Shown here: positions 36,765-47,508 of the stretch, in pieces | How positions within the stretch are numbered: the stretch's first letter is position 1 | How the letters are laid out: each line of letters opens with the position of its first letter | Source: Tateyamaria sp. syn59 | GTDB taxonomy: Bacteria > Pseudomonadota > Alphaproteobacteria > Rhodobacterales > Rhodobacteraceae | Reading direction: 5' to 3' | Assembly (NCBI RefSeq): GCF_007995245.1 | Contig: NZ_VCBA01000002.1 | Coordinates: 372,001 to 436,000, forward strand | Length of the DNA: 64,000 nucleotides | Program-made: the position numbers and the translations under genes | Notes under the pieces: model-generated | What the model saw: only the letters and a program-made list of their open reading frames with translations | Told to the model about the DNA's origin: nothing | The model's database searches: none

Positions 36765-38099
36765 CTACCAGTTGTCGCGGAACCATTTGACCGCGCGGCG
36801 CAGGCTGCGTGCTGGATACCGGTCCATCGGAATGTCGAAATCCCACCATTCGTCCTGCGGATGCGCTGCAAACAAGGCGAGGCCTACGGCAGAGGCAAAA
36901 CCAGGACCCGTCGCCGCCTGCGGCAAGCCATGCACGCGCAGCGGACGGCCCAAACGCACCTGTTGGCCAAGGATCTTGGACGCCAGCCCATCAAGGCCCG
37001 GGATCTGGCTGCCCCCGCCCGTCAGCACAATCTGCTGGCTCGGCAGGTGATCAAAGCCCGCCGCATCCAGACGGGCGCGTACTTCTTCCAAGATCTCTTC
37101 CACACGTGGGCGCATGATGCCGATCAGTTCGGCCCGACTTGCTGTGCGGCGATCATGCTCGTAATCGCCCGTATCGCCGCCGATCTCGATCATCTCGCGG
37201 TCATCCATGCCGGTGGCATGTACCCCGCCATAGAACGTCTTGATCCGCTCGGCATTGGTCATGGGCACCTGCAAACCCATGGAGATGTCGCTGGTCACGT
37301 GATCGCCGCCCATGCGCACCGCATCGCCGTAAATCATATGTTTTTTTATAAAGATCGACACGCCGGTCGATCCACCGCCCAGATCAATACAGGCCGCGCC
37401 CAGCTCCTGCTCGTCCTCGACCAACGCCGCAATCCCCGAAGCATAGGCAGAGGACGCAATGCCCGCCAGCTCCAGATCGCACCGTTTGATGCAATGGGCC
37501 AGATGCTGCACGGCCTGCGCATCAACGGTCAGCATATGCAGATCCACCGCCAACGCGTTGCCAATCTGACCGCGCGGGTCCGACAGACCCGACCGATGGT
37601 CAAGGGCAAAGTTTACCGGCTGGGCATGTAGCACTTCGCGCCCCTGCCCGTAGTCGGGCACATCGCAGCGGGACAATACACGCGCAACATCCTGTTCGGT
37701 GACAACGTCATTTTCCAGATCAATCCGCGCGTCCAGCCCATAGCTGCGCGGTTCGGCCCCGGCAAAGCAGGCAATCACATGATCGACGCGAATGCCCGCC
37801 ATCTTCTGGGCCGCCTGCAAAGCCGTACGTATCGCGCGCTCGGTTTCCTGCATGGCGCAAATCTCGCCAAAGCGGACCCCGCGCGAGCGTGTAGTCGCTG
37901 CTCCGATGACACGGAAACCCGACTGCCCGGCAAGTGAGCCGATCTCGCCCTCCTCGCCCAGCGTGGTCGTTCCGTCAAACCGCAATACGAGGCAAGCGAT
38001 CTTGGAACTGCCCACGTCGAGAATAGCCACCACACCCCGCTGCATCGCGATCTTGCGCATGTTCCGCATGCTGCGTTGGCTGGCGTATAGGTCGGTCAT
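36765..38099 (-). CDS. ftsA: Cell division protein FtsA
   Basis: Actin-like protein that anchors FtsZ to the membrane. 444 residues from the ATG at 38099 (MTDLYASQRSMRNMRKIAMQRG). The nucleotide-binding phosphate-1 loop is AILDVGSSKIACLVLR near 25, and phosphate-2 is CIDLGGGSTGVSIF. The C-terminal end FDIPMDRYPARSLRRAVKWFRDNW is the amphipathic membrane helix. ftsQ ends 5 bases upstream. A 172-base gap with no gene separates it from ftsZ. Confidence 0.95.
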   Translation of the reverse strand: MTDLYASQRSMRNMRKIAMQRGVVAILDVGSSKIACLVLRFDGTTTLGEEGEIGSLAGQSGFRVIGAATTRSRGVRFGEICAMQETERAIRTALQAAQKMAGIRVDHVIACFAGAEPRSYGLDARIDLENDVVTEQDVARVLSRCDVPDYGQGREVLHAQPVNFALDHRSGLSDPRGQIGNALAVDLHMLTVDAQAVQHLAHCIKRCDLELAGIASSAYASGIAALVEDEQELGAACIDLGGGSTGVSIFIKKHMIYGDAVRMGGDHVTSDISMGLQVPMTNAERIKTFYGGVHATGMDDREMIEIGGDTGDYEHDRRTASRAELIGIMRPRVEEILEEVRARLDAAGFDHLPSQQIVLTGGGSQIPGLDGLASKILGQQVRLGRPLRVHGLPQAATGPGFASAVGLALFAAHPQDEWWDFDIPMDRYPARSLRRAVKWFRDNW

Positions 38100-38104
38100 C
38101 ACTG

Positions 38105-38992
38105 TCACTCGGTCCCGGAATTCAACTGTCGGATGCGCCACCATTCTTCGGTGGAGTAGTCTGTCATGCGCACGGTGGGGCGGTCGGTCAGGCGCAGGTC
38201 AATGCGGGCAATGTCCCGTTTGAGAACCTCGTCAACACCGTCAAGGGCGATCACACGTTCCAGCGCCTGTACGGCGCCTTCAGTCGGGAGCATGATGCGT
38301 TGATTGCGGTCCAAGACCACGTCCCAACGCCGGTCGCCCAAACGGACCAGACCGCGCAAACGGTCGCCAAGCGGTGCTCCCGCAGCGATCAGCTTCATGG
38401 CCTCGCCCACGTGAGATGCAGCGCCCTCACCCGCGATCACAGGCAGGTCGGGGCGGATGTTTCTGCGCGGGATCGGGCGCACATGTGCCCCGCTGGCATC
38501 AATCAGGGTCAGTCCCTCGGGTCTGCGCCAGATTGCGACCGGCACCCGGGGCGTCACATCGACCTGCAGCACGCCGCCCGGACGGATACGTACGGACGCC
38601 TCCTTGACCGGTGACATCTCAAGCACCGTCTCGCGGATGGCCGCGGGGTCGATGTCGAATGACGACATCGGGAAATCGAGCGGCACAGCCACCCGGATCG
38701 CCTCGGCCAGTTCGGTGTCGGCCCCGTCGATGGCCATCAGGTTCACCCGGAACTCCGGCCGCTCCTCGATGCTGGCGCGTGCCTCGGCCACGGTGGCCTG
38801 AATGGCGGCCTGCGTGTCGGGGTCCGACAACCACCAGCTGGCGCCGCCAAAGCACACGGCAAAGGGAATGCCCGCCCGCAAGAGCAACCGCACGCCCGGT
38901 GTCAGCATCAGGCGCTGCATGCGCCAGGACCAGCGCGACGGGGCGGGATCGGGGCGCTTCACCTGTTGCACGAGGCGTCCTCCACCATCCAT
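38105..38992 (-). CDS. ftsQ: Cell division protein FtsQ
   Basis: About 295 residues. A single membrane segment lies near residues 35-57 ([20 protein letters not shown]), followed by a periplasmic POTRA-type region ([38 protein letters not shown] in fragments near 105-145). It bridges early and late division proteins. The ATG at 38992 is used; a GTG two codons upstream is also in frame. The start overlaps the end of ddl by 34 bases. Confidence 0.9.
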   Translation of the reverse strand: MDGGGRLVQQVKRPDPAPSRWSWRMQRLMLTPGVRLLLRAGIPFAVCFGGASWWLSDPDTQAAIQATVAEARASIEERPEFRVNLMAIDGADTELAEAIRVAVPLDFPMSSFDIDPAAIRETVLEMSPVKEASVRIRPGGVLQVDVTPRVPVAIWRRPEGLTLIDASGAHVRPIPRRNIRPDLPVIAGEGAASHVGEAMKLIAAGAPLGDRLRGLVRLGDRRWDVVLDRNQRIMLPTEGAVQALERVIALDGVDEVLKRDIARIDLRLTDRPTVRMTDYSTEEWWRIRQLNSGTE

Positions 38993-39879
38993 GCGCACAG
39001 CTCGCCAAAACTCATGCCCGCCGCCTGCGCCTGTTCCGGCGTCAGCGATGTGGGCGTCATGCCGGGTTGGGTGTTGGTCTCCAGCAGGATCAGGCCCGCA
39101 GCGCCCTTGCTCTCATCCCAGCGAAAATCCGTGCGGCTCACACCACGGCAACCAAGCGCCTCATGAGCGCGCAGCGCATACTCAAGGCAGAGGTCGGAAA
39201 TCTCCTTCGGCACATTGGCCGGGATCTCGTGCCGCGATCCACCGGGCTTGTACTTGGCATCGTAATCGTACCAACCATCGGTGATGATGTCGGTCACGCC
39301 AAGGGCACGATCCCCCATCACGGTCGTGGTCAATTCGCGACCATGGGCGAACGCCTCAACCATAACATGATCGGGCATCTGGTCATCCAGCTTCGGTGGA
39401 CCGTTCGCGCCATCGTGGACGAGGTAGACACCCACGCTCGACCCTTCATTGTTGGGTTTGACCACATAGGGCGGCGCCATCACATGGTTCGCCGTCACAT
39501 CGGCCTTGGGACAAATCACGCTGTCCACAACCGGCAGGCCAACCGTGCGATACACGTCCTTGCTGCGCTGCTTGTCCATGGCAAGGGCCGAGGCCAAAAC
39601 ACCGGAATGCGAATAGGGAATGCCCAGCCATTCAAGGATGCCCTGCACGCAGCCATCCTCGCCCCAACGGCCATGCAGGCAGTTGAGAACGGCATCGGGC
39701 GCAACGTCCTGCAAAACCGACGGAAGGTCGAGGCCTGCATCGACCTCGACCACTTCATAACCCATGTCCCTCAGCGCGGCTGCGCAGGCCTGTCCCGTTG
39801 ACAACGACACCTCGCGCTCAGCCGAGGGGCCACCCAATAACACCGCCACTTTGGAACGTCTGCTCGACTGCCCCGCCAT
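38959..39879 (-). CDS. ddl: D-alanine--D-alanine ligase
   Basis: 306 residues. ATP-grasp enzyme that makes the D-Ala-D-Ala dipeptide for peptidoglycan. Family marks are [21 protein letters not shown] at the start, [28 protein letters not shown] in fragments near 65-90, the ATP-grasp run [17 protein letters not shown] near 140 and [15 protein letters not shown] near 270 (metal site). It overlaps ftsQ by 34 bases, and murB lies 76 bases upstream. Confidence 0.96.
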   Translation of the reverse strand: MAGQSSRRSKVAVLLGGPSAEREVSLSTGQACAAALRDMGYEVVEVDAGLDLPSVLQDVAPDAVLNCLHGRWGEDGCVQGILEWLGIPYSHSGVLASALAMDKQRSKDVYRTVGLPVVDSVICPKADVTANHVMAPPYVVKPNNEGSSVGVYLVHDGANGPPKLDDQMPDHVMVEAFAHGRELTTTVMGDRALGVTDIITDGWYDYDAKYKPGGSRHEIPANVPKEISDLCLEYALRAHEALGCRGVSRTDFRWDESKGAAGLILLETNTQPGMTPTSLTPEQAQAAGMSFGELCAWMVEDASCNR

Positions 39880-39955
39880 GTGCCTCTAAGTCCCGGGGTC
39901 CTTTTGCGGACCCTCGATTTTTCGCCGATTTTCGGCCTGCCGTGCGCCCGCGATC

Positions 39956-40879
39956 CTAAGCCGGATCACCGATGCGCATAATTTCCCATTCTAGCGTGAT
40001 GCCGCTGGAATCGTAAACCTTTTTTCGCACGTCTTCGCCCAATCCTTCGAGATCGGCGGCGGTTGCCTGCCCGGTATTGATCAGGAAGTTCGAGTGCTTC
40101 GCGCTCATCTGCGCCCCACCCCGACGCGCGCCGCGCATGCCTGCATCATCTATGACCTTCCAGGCCTTCAGATCATGGACATCATCGTCCCGCCCGGTCG
40201 AGGAAAAGCCCGCCGGATTGCGAAAGGTCGACCCCGCGCTGCGGTCCTTGGTCGGCTGGGTCGCGTCGCGTTTATCGAGTTGGTCCGCCATGCGCGCGTG
40301 CAGCGCATCCGGCTCCGCATTTGACCCGCGCAGGGTCACATGGGTCAGGACGGCGCCCTCGGGCAAGTCACTCTGGCGATATTGAAAGTTCAGATCCTCA
40401 GCGTGCAGCGTCGTCACGGTGCCATCCCGCAGCACCGCCTGCGCCTCGACAAACACGTCCGCCGTATAGCTGCCATAACACCCGGCATTCATGCGCACCG
40501 CCCCGCCGATGGCACCTGGAATCGTGCGCAAGAAGGTCAGGTCAATGCCCGCATCCGCCGCCTTGCGGGCCACATGGGCATCCAGCGCCGCCGCACCGAC
40601 CGTCACCGTGTCCTCGCCTACCTCAATCCCGTTAAAGCCGCGCCCCAACCGGATCACAACAGCGCGCAGCCCACCGTCCCGTACAATCAGATTGCTGCCA
40701 ACGCCCATGGGAAAGACCTGCACCGACGGATCAAGGGCCGCCAGAAAATCGCTCAGATCCTCGACATCGGCGGGCTGAAACAGCCAATCCGCGGGCCCGC
40801 CCACACGCAACCACGTCAGGCCGGACAAGTCCTTGTTCGGGGTCAGAGTGCCGCGCACAGGCGGAAGATCATAGGTCAT
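39956..40879 (-). CDS. murB: UDP-N-acetylenolpyruvoylglucosamine reductase
   Basis: FAD enzyme that makes UDP-N-acetylmuramic acid. 307 residues from the ATG at 40879 ([12 protein letters not shown]). FAD-binding stretches are [16 protein letters not shown] near 65 and [21 protein letters not shown] near 120. The catalytic serine is in [11 protein letters not shown] near 225, and the glutamate is near the end (GITLEWEI). A longer frame to 41131 enters the upstream small gene and is not used. Confidence 0.95.
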   Translation of the reverse strand: MTYDLPPVRGTLTPNKDLSGLTWLRVGGPADWLFQPADVEDLSDFLAALDPSVQVFPMGVGSNLIVRDGGLRAVVIRLGRGFNGIEVGEDTVTVGAAALDAHVARKAADAGIDLTFLRTIPGAIGGAVRMNAGCYGSYTADVFVEAQAVLRDGTVTTLHAEDLNFQYRQSDLPEGAVLTHVTLRGSNAEPDALHARMADQLDKRDATQPTKDRSAGSTFRNPAGFSSTGRDDDVHDLKAWKVIDDAGMRGARRGGAQMSAKHSNFLINTGQATAADLEGLGEDVRKKVYDSSGITLEWEIMRIGDPA

Positions 40880-40911
40880 GACGCTGGCAATGCCGCCGTG
40901 GGCCACCAAGG

Positions 40912-41184
40912 TCAAGACGCTGCACGGCTCCTGCGGAACAACCACGACATGATCGCGCCACCAACCATGCCAGCCGCCATGGGCAAGCCCACGAGATATG
41001 TCGCCACAACCACAGCAAACCCATCGCCGGGCAAGCTGTCGGGCGACATGCCCACCCACACAACAGCGGCCACCAGCAAAAGGAACACGCGAACCATGCG
41101 CCGCAGCACAAAGCGTGACGCCATGCTCCAACCAGCGGCAATGCCCAGCCCCAGCGCTGCAAATGAAATGACATACATCGTCAT
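40912..41184 (-). CDS. Small membrane protein between murC and murB (fourth of quartet)
   Basis: 90 residues, starting [20 protein letters not shown], with three hydrophobic segments near 3-20, 28-45 and 55-78, and a basic C-terminus (LFRRSRAAS). Its ATG overlaps the stop of the DUF2484 gene upstream as ATGA. It is the last of four overlapping small membrane genes inside the mur operon. No family is recognised. Confidence 0.7.
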   Translation of the reverse strand: MTMYVISFAALGLGIAAGWSMASRFVLRRMVRVFLLLVAAVVWVGMSPDSLPGDGFAVVVATYLVGLPMAAGMVGGAIMSWLFRRSRAAS

Positions 41185-41429
41185 CGGATCAGCCTCCCCT
41201 TGATCCAGCGGCTCAGATAGATAACGGGCCAGCGCAAGATGCTCATGCCCGCCACCATCACCGCAATTCCGACCCACGGCCCGTGCTGCCAGGTGACATA
41301 TCCGATGATCGGAATGCCCACAGTGATCAGGCCATAGGCGTTGGTCCAGTGATTGTCCCGGCTCGGCATCATCGCCATCACGTTGGCGGCAACAGCCCAA
41401 AGGCAGGCAAGGATCAGAGACACACTCAT
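41181..41429 (-). CDS. DUF2484 membrane protein, second copy
   Basis: 82 residues. [21 protein letters not shown] opens with a membrane helix; [19 protein letters not shown] and a second hydrophobic pair follow, ending in [14 protein letters not shown]. This matches the Rhodobacterales DUF2484 family, of unknown function. It overlaps its neighbours on both sides by ATGA, so all are translationally coupled. It is only distantly similar to the adjacent copy (41426-41686). Confidence 0.8.
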   Translation of the reverse strand: MSVSLILACLWAVAANVMAMMPSRDNHWTNAYGLITVGIPIIGYVTWQHGPWVGIAVMVAGMSILRWPVIYLSRWIKGRLIR

Positions 41430-41686
41430 GAACGCAACTCCGGCGGAAGTTGGAGGTTTTGACCACGGGCCTTGGCCCAGAAATAGCGGAGCGGATTGCG
41501 GAACATCGAAACGAACGCGGCAACGGCCAGCAGACCCGCCCACCAGGCCACAGCCACGCTGATCCACACGATCAGGACGGGTGCCGCGATGAGCAAAGCA
41601 ACACCCGGCACATATTGCCGCCGCATCGGAAGCATCGCGACGCACGTTGCCGCGAGCACCCACCCGATACACAGCCACAAGAGCAT
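41426..41686 (-). CDS. DUF2484-like membrane protein, first copy
   Basis: 86 residues, starting [20 protein letters not shown]. It shares with the next gene the pattern W-x4-A-A-x-x-x-A-M-x-P, a central helix pair and a C-terminal R-P/N-L-x-Y-x-W block, suggesting an old tandem duplication. The tail [12 protein letters not shown] is soluble. Start overlaps the upstream gene stop by one base; stop overlaps the next start (ATGA). Confidence 0.72.
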   Translation of the reverse strand: MLLWLCIGWVLAATCVAMLPMRRQYVPGVALLIAAPVLIVWISVAVAWWAGLLAVAAFVSMFRNPLRYFWAKARGQNLQLPPELRS

Positions 41687-41916
41687 CACCCGCGCCCCCC
41701 GATCCGACCGCCAACGGTCCAGCCCAGCATCAACGCCAGCGCCGCAGGTCCTGCAAAAAACAGAGGCGATCCCGGCCCACCGGCAAACAGGTGATACAGG
41801 CTCAGAACCACGCACAGAATGACAAGCACGCCCAACACTTTCACCAAGTTACGCATACGCAGCAGGATGCCGATCGGCAGCATCAACAGCGCGAATATGA
41901 TGGCGAGGGTGGTCAC
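41686..41916 (-). CDS. Small membrane protein after murC (first of quartet)
   Basis: 76 residues from the GTG at 41916 ([20 protein letters not shown]). Three hydrophobic segments: 1-18, 26-42 and 50-68; basic end GRIGGRG. The GTG overlaps the murC stop as GTGA, and its own stop overlaps the next start by one base. No family is recognised. The coupling to murC is the main reason to believe it. Confidence 0.68.
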   Translation of the reverse strand: MTTLAIIFALLMLPIGILLRMRNLVKVLGVLVILCVVLSLYHLFAGGPGSPLFFAGPAALALMLGWTVGGRIGGRG

Positions 41917-43319
41917 GCAGCCCCCTTGTGCAACCGCGCGGGCAACCCGTTGGCCCAGGCGCTGATCGACCCGGCCCCAAGGCACACAACCATATCACCG
42001 GGGCGGGCCTGCTCGCGCACCAGACGCTCCAGATCGTTCTCGTCCACGACCGCACGGGCGTGACGATGACCGTGGCGGATCAGGCCAGCAACCAGATCAT
42101 CGCGGCTTGCGCCCTCAATCGGGTCTTCACCAGCGGCAAATACATCGCCAATCCCCACGACATCCGCATCATTGAAGCAGGAGCAAAACTCCTCAAAATG
42201 GTGATGCAGCCGCGTGTAGCGGTGCGGCTGATGGACCGCGATCACGCGGCCTGTCGTGGCTTGGCGCGCAGCTTTCAACACGGCGGCAATCTCGGTTGGG
42301 TGGTGGCCGTAATCGTCGATGATCGTGATACCCTCAACCTCGCCCACACGGGTAAAGCGCCGGTTAACGCCCCCGAAATTGGCCAGGGCCGTCCGAATTT
42401 CATCGCCCTTCATGCCCAGATGCCGGGCCACAGCCACCGCACTCAAAGCGTTCGACACGTTGTGATCCCCCGGCATCGGCAGGCTGCACCCCTCGATCAC
42501 CACGTCCTCCGCCTGCAACGCAATATCAAAATGCGCCACACCATTCTCATAGGTCAGGTTCATCGCCCGCACATCGGCCTGCGCGTTGAAGCCATAGGTC
42601 ACAACCCGACGATCCGTGATCTTGCCGACAAGGCTCTGCACATCCGAATCATCGGTGCAGCACACCGCCAGCCCATAGAACGGAATGTTCGACACAAACT
42701 CGTAAAAGCCCTTGTGCAGCGCCTCTTCCGTCCCCCAATGCTCCATATGCTCAGGGTCGATATTGGTCACGATGGCAATGGTCGCGGGCAAGCGGTTGAA
42801 GGTGCCGTCGCTCTCGTCGGCCTCGACCACCATCCACTCGCCGTCACCCTTGCGCGCGTTCGAGCCATAGGCGTGGATGATCCCGCCATTTACGACAGTC
42901 GGATCAAACTTGCCCTCATCCAGCAACGCCGCAACCATGGTCGTCGTCGTCGTCTTCCCATGCGTACCCGCAACGGCAATGTTCGACCGCAACCGCATAA
43001 GTTCCGCCAGCATCTCGGCCCGCCGCACGATGGGCAGGCCGCGCGCCCGCGCCGCGTCCAGCTCCGCATTGCCCGGCTTAATGGCGGACGAGATGACCAC
43101 AACCTCCGCCTCTTCGATATTCTTCGCGTTCTGGCCCACGAACACCCGCGCGCCCAGTTCTTCCAACCGCTCGGTTATGGCCGTGCGCTTCAGGTCAGAA
43201 CCCTGCACCACGTAACCATGGTTCAACAGCACCTCGGCAATGCCTGACATGCCAATCCCGCCGATGCCGACGAAATGAATGGGACCCACGTCTCCGGGCA
43301 ATTTGGTGGCTGCATTCAT
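41913..43319 (-). CDS. murC: UDP-N-acetylmuramate--L-alanine ligase
   Basis: 468 residues. First amino-acid ligase of the muropeptide pathway. N-terminal Rossmann part [24 protein letters not shown] loop [11 protein letters not shown] near 117, and [17 protein letters not shown] at the end. It overlaps murG upstream by 4 bases and the small GTG-started gene downstream by 4 bases. Confidence 0.97.
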   Translation of the reverse strand: MNAATKLPGDVGPIHFVGIGGIGMSGIAEVLLNHGYVVQGSDLKRTAITERLEELGARVFVGQNAKNIEEAEVVVISSAIKPGNAELDAARARGLPIVRRAEMLAELMRLRSNIAVAGTHGKTTTTTMVAALLDEGKFDPTVVNGGIIHAYGSNARKGDGEWMVVEADESDGTFNRLPATIAIVTNIDPEHMEHWGTEEALHKGFYEFVSNIPFYGLAVCCTDDSDVQSLVGKITDRRVVTYGFNAQADVRAMNLTYENGVAHFDIALQAEDVVIEGCSLPMPGDHNVSNALSAVAVARHLGMKGDEIRTALANFGGVNRRFTRVGEVEGITIIDDYGHHPTEIAAVLKAARQATTGRVIAVHQPHRYTRLHHHFEEFCSCFNDADVVGIGDVFAAGEDPIEGASRDDLVAGLIRHGHRHARAVVDENDLERLVREQARPGDMVVCLGAGSISAWANGLPARLHKGAA

Positions 43320-44419
43320 TGGGCATTCCCTTTCTGGCTGAGGGTTTCGACCATGTGTACAAGGTTTTCGGTGGCGTCAGGCTTGCCTGCAGTCAGCGCT
43401 GCGAGGGCCATCTGCAACGCACCGTCGGGATTGTCCAGCACCGCGTTGATCTGTTCGGCCACACTCTCGACACTCAGCTGACTTTCGGGGATCAGAATGG
43501 CGGCACCGACGTCGACCAATCCGCGCGCATTTGCGGTCTGGTGATCGGACGCGGCCGCAGCATAAGGGATCAGGATCGACGGACGCCCCACAACCGAAAT
43601 GTCGGCCACCGACGACGCGCCCGACCGCGAGATGATCAACTGCGCCTCAGACATCCGGCGCGGCACGTCGTGGAAGAACGGCTGTACATCCGCGTTGATC
43701 CCGTTTTCAGCATAGAAGGCGCGCACACGCTCTTCATCCTCGCCTCGGGCCTGATGGCTTACACGCAGATTGCGCAGGCGGTCCATGGACAGGCTGGCAA
43801 TGGCGGGCGGGATGACATCGGACAGGATCCGCGCACCCTGGCTGCCGCCGATCACCAGTATCTCCATCGGGTAGTCGCCAGGCGCGATATAGCCAGCCCC
43901 TGCCCGCTCCAACACGGCATGGCGCACCGGATTCCCGACATAGGTGCCCTCAACCCCCTCGGGCAATTCCGTGGGCCATGTCCCGCAGGCGACCGCATCA
44001 ACACGCTTGGCAAACAGCTGGTTCACGCGGCCCAGAACACCGTTCTGTTCGTGTATCATGCGCGGCACGCGCAGAATGGTCGCCGCAGCTAACGCCGGTA
44101 TAGTGGGATAGCCACCAAAGCCCACCACGGCGGCAGGCCGATCCCGCAACATCTTGATCTTTGCCGCAGCAATGCCGCCCGCGATGCGCAAGGGCACCAT
44201 CGCCTTGGCCAGCGGCCCGCCGCGCGCGAAAGTGGCGGACGACACCTGCTCAATCTCGGTCGTATGCGGAAAGCCGCCGGTATAGAGCGCACCGCGCGCA
44301 TCCGTGCTCAACTTCACCCGCCAGCCGCGCGCCAACATCGCCTCGGCCAGCGCCTGAGCGGGGAACATATGCCCGCCCGTGCCACCCGCAGCCATGAGGA
44401 GAAGCGGCTGTTTCGTCAT
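43316..44419 (-). CDS. murG: Undecaprenyl-PP-MurNAc-pentapeptide GlcNAc transferase
   Basis: 367 residues. Makes lipid II from lipid I at the inner face of the membrane. The glycine-rich loop is [21 protein letters not shown] near the start. [11 protein letters not shown] near 125 and [13 protein letters not shown] near 190 are family motifs. It overlaps ftsW and murC by 4 bases each. Confidence 0.97.
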   Translation of the reverse strand: MTKQPLLLMAAGGTGGHMFPAQALAEAMLARGWRVKLSTDARGALYTGGFPHTTEIEQVSSATFARGGPLAKAMVPLRIAGGIAAAKIKMLRDRPAAVVGFGGYPTIPALAAATILRVPRMIHEQNGVLGRVNQLFAKRVDAVACGTWPTELPEGVEGTYVGNPVRHAVLERAGAGYIAPGDYPMEILVIGGSQGARILSDVIPPAIASLSMDRLRNLRVSHQARGEDEERVRAFYAENGINADVQPFFHDVPRRMSEAQLIISRSGASSVADISVVGRPSILIPYAAAASDHQTANARGLVDVGAAILIPESQLSVESVAEQINAVLDNPDGALQMALAALTAGKPDATENLVHMVETLSQKGNAQ

Positions 44420-45579
44420 CGGCGACGCCCCAAAAGATCAGAAATCTCGCCCTGCGGACGGCTCCGGGTAAAGGCCAGAAGCATACCCACGGCGATACCC
44501 GACGCAATCACCGACGACCCGCCATAGCTGACAAAGGGCAAGGTCATGCCTTTGGCAGGCAGCAGTCGCACGGCAACGCCCATGTTGATCATCGCCTGCA
44601 CGCCGAACATGCAGGCAAGCCCGGTACCAGCGAGCCGAATGAACGGATCCCGCTCGCGCATCAGACGCAGCAGCGACCGCACGACGATCCCCGTGTAAAG
44701 CGCAATGATGCACAGAACGAGGATCAGGCCATATTCCTCCGCCGCCACGGCGATAATGAAGTCCGTATGCGCATCCGGCAGCGACCATTTCACCTGCCCC
44801 TCGCCGACACCCACGCCGAACAGACCACCCTCTTGGATGGCGTTGGTGGCATAGCCCAACTGCGTGCGCGGATCGACATCGGGGCTCAGGAACCCGTCAA
44901 TCCGGCGGGCAAAGTGCTCCGAATTCGAATAGGCAATCGTACCGCCAAAGACGACCAGCCCAGCCATGCCCACCAGCAGGATCATCGGCGCACCCGCCAC
45001 GAAATACATCACGCCCCAGCCAAACAGGACAAGGCAGGCTTGGCCAAAGTCAGGCTGCAGCGCCAGCATCAGCACGATGGAGATACACAAGGCAAAGGAC
45101 CACGTCCGCCCCGGCGGGCCATTCAAATCCTGGCTCGCCGCCAGCATCCACGCGGCAGCGACAACAAAACCGGGCTTCAGAAATTCCGATGGCTGGATCG
45201 CGGCAAAGCCAAGCGAATACCACCGCACGGCGCCCTTACCGAAATCAGTGCCAAAGAAGGGCAGCATCGCAAGCGCCACGAAAGACACAAGGAACCCTAG
45301 CACAGCCAAACGCCGCACCACAATCGGCGACATCATCGACGTGACAATCATCACCATCAACGCCAACACGCCAAACAGCGCCTGCCGCGTCACATAGTGA
45401 AAGGGAGGAAATCCGTTCTTCTCCGCCAGCGGCACCGACGCTGCGAGCCCCAGAAGCAGGCCAATCGCAAAGAGGAACAGCACACAACTCAACGACCACT
45501 TGTCGACCGTGCGCCACCACTTGGGAAGAATGGGTTCGCCGTCCCGCACGGGGACCGCGCCATAGACCATCTCAGTCAT
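44416..45579 (-). CDS. ftsW: Peptidoglycan glycosyltransferase FtsW
   Basis: 387 residues from the ATG at 45579 ([18 protein letters not shown]). SEDS-family membrane enzyme that polymerises septal peptidoglycan with FtsI. About ten membrane helices are seen. Marker sequences are [13 protein letters not shown] near 140, [11 protein letters not shown]-like [16 protein letters not shown] near 180 with the catalytic-region aspartate, and the C-terminal [23 protein letters not shown] longer frame to 45612 is possible but less typical. Confidence 0.96.
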   Translation of the reverse strand: MTEMVYGAVPVRDGEPILPKWWRTVDKWSLSCVLFLFAIGLLLGLAASVPLAEKNGFPPFHYVTRQALFGVLALMVMIVTSMMSPIVVRRLAVLGFLVSFVALAMLPFFGTDFGKGAVRWYSLGFAAIQPSEFLKPGFVVAAAWMLAASQDLNGPPGRTWSFALCISIVLMLALQPDFGQACLVLFGWGVMYFVAGAPMILLVGMAGLVVFGGTIAYSNSEHFARRIDGFLSPDVDPRTQLGYATNAIQEGGLFGVGVGEGQVKWSLPDAHTDFIIAVAAEEYGLILVLCIIALYTGIVVRSLLRLMRERDPFIRLAGTGLACMFGVQAMINMGVAVRLLPAKGMTLPFVSYGGSSVIASGIAVGMLLAFTRSRPQGEISDLLGRRR

Positions 45580-45659
45580 GATCTGCCGCCTTGCTGCCTG
45601 TCTCTGCCTCACGCCGCGGGTTGATCCCGCGTACGTTAGCGTCGATCATAGCGGCAAAA

Positions 45660-45693
45660 GAACGCGCGGGCCAGCCTTAGTTTACTGGCCCGC
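45660..45693 (-). terminator. Likely terminator after the peroxiredoxin gene
   Basis: On the minus strand GCGGGCCAG (45693-45685) and CTGGCCCGC (45674-45666) form a 9-bp stem with a 10-base loop, followed by GCGTTCTTTT. It lies 9 bases after the peroxiredoxin stop and about 90 bases before ftsW starts, so the peroxiredoxin and the ftsW operon are probably separate messages. Confidence 0.68.
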
Positions 45694-45701
45694 AGGCAAG
45701 G

Positions 45702-46229
45702 TTACGCCGCCTTATGCGTGCCCCGGATCGGATAGTCATTGGCGCGGATGAACTTGATGCCGTTCAGCACCGCTTGCAGATCGGGACGCAGGAAGGGCGC
45801 ATTCGACACATCGACCATCCGGATCGCCCCGTCCCCGTTCACGACAAACAGACCGGGTTCCGGAAACGGACGATCCGTCTCCTGCGGGCTGCGCGGATCG
45901 GACACGTACACACCCAGCTCCACCATCTGCGCAACGCTCAGACCATAGCCCATCGCCAGCGACAGCTCTTTTTCATCCACCATCGCTTGCGCCTTGTCTT
46001 CGGGATCGCCAGAGACGGCAACAACATCGACACCTTCAGCATTGAACGCGCTTTCCAACTCCTGCAACTGCGCCAGATACTTCTTGCACAGCGGGCAATG
46101 CAGCCCGCGATAAACGACGACGAGCTGCCAGTCGTGGTCCCCACGCGGCGCACCCAGCGTCAATGTCCCGCCGCCCAACTGCGCGACGTCAAGTTTCGGA
46201 AAGTCAGAGCCAGCGGCCAAAGCAGTCAT
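45702..46229 (-). CDS. Peroxiredoxin-like / redoxin family protein
   Basis: About 175 residues from the ATG at 46229 (MTALAAGSDFPKLDVAQL). Thioredoxin-fold with VVVYRGLHCPLCKKYLAQL near 45: the peroxidatic cysteine is in CPLC, a CxxC arrangement seen in AhpC/TSA-like proteins. VVAVSGDPEDKAQAM near 75 is typical of peroxiredoxin-like proteins. A role in peroxide reduction is likely. It is located between ftsW and the divergent flavoprotein gene, inside the dcw region. Confidence 0.85.
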   Translation of the reverse strand: MTALAAGSDFPKLDVAQLGGGTLTLGAPRGDHDWQLVVVYRGLHCPLCKKYLAQLQELESAFNAEGVDVVAVSGDPEDKAQAMVDEKELSLAMGYGLSVAQMVELGVYVSDPRSPQETDRPFPEPGLFVVNGDGAIRMVDVSNAPFLRPDLQAVLNGIKFIRANDYPIRGTHKAA

Positions 46230-46335
46230 ATGCGGTATCCCGTAAAATGTTTCACTCCCTGTCAGGTAAGCGAGCGACATTTGCGCACAACCCCGCCTGC
46301 TTGACCCTTTCTGTGCAATGCTGCACGGGGACGTC

Positions 46336-47508
46336 ATGGATTTTGATACGCTGATCATCGGCGCCGGAGCGGCGGGCATGATGTGCGCGGCCCACGCAGG
46401 CGGGCGCGTGCTGCTGGTCGATCATGCCAAGGCGCCCGGGGAAAAGATCCGCATCTCCGGCGGCGGGCGCTGCAACTTCACGAACCTCTACTGCGGTCCG
46501 CAGGCCTTCATCAGCGAGAACCCCCACTTCGCCAAATCCGCCCTCGCCCGCTACTCCCAATGGGATTTCATCGACCTCGTCGACCGGCATGGCATCGCCT
46601 GGCACGAGAAAACCCTGGGCCAGCTTTTCTGTGACAATTCGGCCAAGGACATCATCGCCATGCTGCGCGGCCTCATGCAATCCGCCGGGGTCGAGCTGCA
46701 TTTGCAAACCGAGGTCACGGAATTTGCAAAGAGTAACGAAGGGTTCACCTTCACCCTCAACGGCACCCGCACGCTCACGGCCCGCAACGGCGTCATCGCC
46801 ACGGGCGGCAAATCCATACCAAAAATGGGCGCCACCGGCTTCGCCTACGACATCGCCCGCCAATTCGGCCACCGGGTCACCACCACCGAACCGGCCCTTG
46901 TCCCCTTCACCTTCCCCGACCGCCGCTTCGCCGACATCTCCGGCGTCTCCTGCCCCGCGCGCGTCACGGCAAACGGCACCAGCTTTGACGAAGGGATGCT
47001 CTTCACCCACCGCGGCATGTCGGGCCCCGCAATCCTGCAAGCCTCCAGCTACTGGGATGCAGGCGACGCGATCACCATCCACCTCGCCCCCGAAACCAAC
47101 CTCGCCGCCAGCTTACGCGACAAACGCACCAGCGACGGCAAGAAGGCCCTGACAACGGAACTCTCCCGCCACTTGCCAGCCCGCCTCGTGGACCACCTCA
47201 GCACCCAAATGGACCTCTCAGGCCGCCTAGGAGACCTCTCCGACGCGCGCATCGACGCACTTACCCACGACCTGACCCAATGGCAGCTCACCCCTGGCGG
47301 CACCGAAGGCTACCGCACGGCCGAAGTGACACGCGGCGGCGTCGCCACCGACCAGATCAGCTCCAAAACCATGGAATCCCAAACCACCCCGGGTCTCTAT
47401 TTCATCGGCGAAGCGCTCGATGTGACCGGCTGGCTGGGTGGCTACAATTTCCAATGGGCCTGGTCCTCGGCCGTGGCCACGGCGCGGCATCTGTCGGAAC
47501 AGGTTTGA
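46336..47508 (+). CDS. NAD(P)/FAD-dependent oxidoreductase, BaiN/HI0933 family
   Basis: 390 residues from the ATG at 46336 (MDFDTLIIGAGAAGMMCAAH), with the FAD-binding GxGxxG at the N-terminus. Family signature ISGGGRCNFTNLY near 45, an ATGGKSIPKMGATGFAYDIA run near 155, and the C-terminal FIGEALDVTGWLGGYNFQWAWSSG-like end (YNFQWAWSSAVA). The physiological substrate of this family is not settled. It is the only plus-strand gene within the dcw cluster. An in-frame ATG at 46318 is a second start choice. Confidence 0.88.
   Translation: MDFDTLIIGAGAAGMMCAAHAGGRVLLVDHAKAPGEKIRISGGGRCNFTNLYCGPQAFISENPHFAKSALARYSQWDFIDLVDRHGIAWHEKTLGQLFCDNSAKDIIAMLRGLMQSAGVELHLQTEVTEFAKSNEGFTFTLNGTRTLTARNGVIATGGKSIPKMGATGFAYDIARQFGHRVTTTEPALVPFTFPDRRFADISGVSCPARVTANGTSFDEGMLFTHRGMSGPAILQASSYWDAGDAITIHLAPETNLAASLRDKRTSDGKKALTTELSRHLPARLVDHLSTQMDLSGRLGDLSDARIDALTHDLTQWQLTPGGTEGYRTAEVTRGGVATDQISSKTMESQTTPGLYFIGEALDVTGWLGGYNFQWAWSSAVATARHLSEQV

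Noticed and set aside
39895-39925. Hairpin GGGTCC/GGACCC between murB and ddl as a terminator
   Set aside because: The T-run follows only on the plus strand, where there is no gene; on the minus strand the operon continues.
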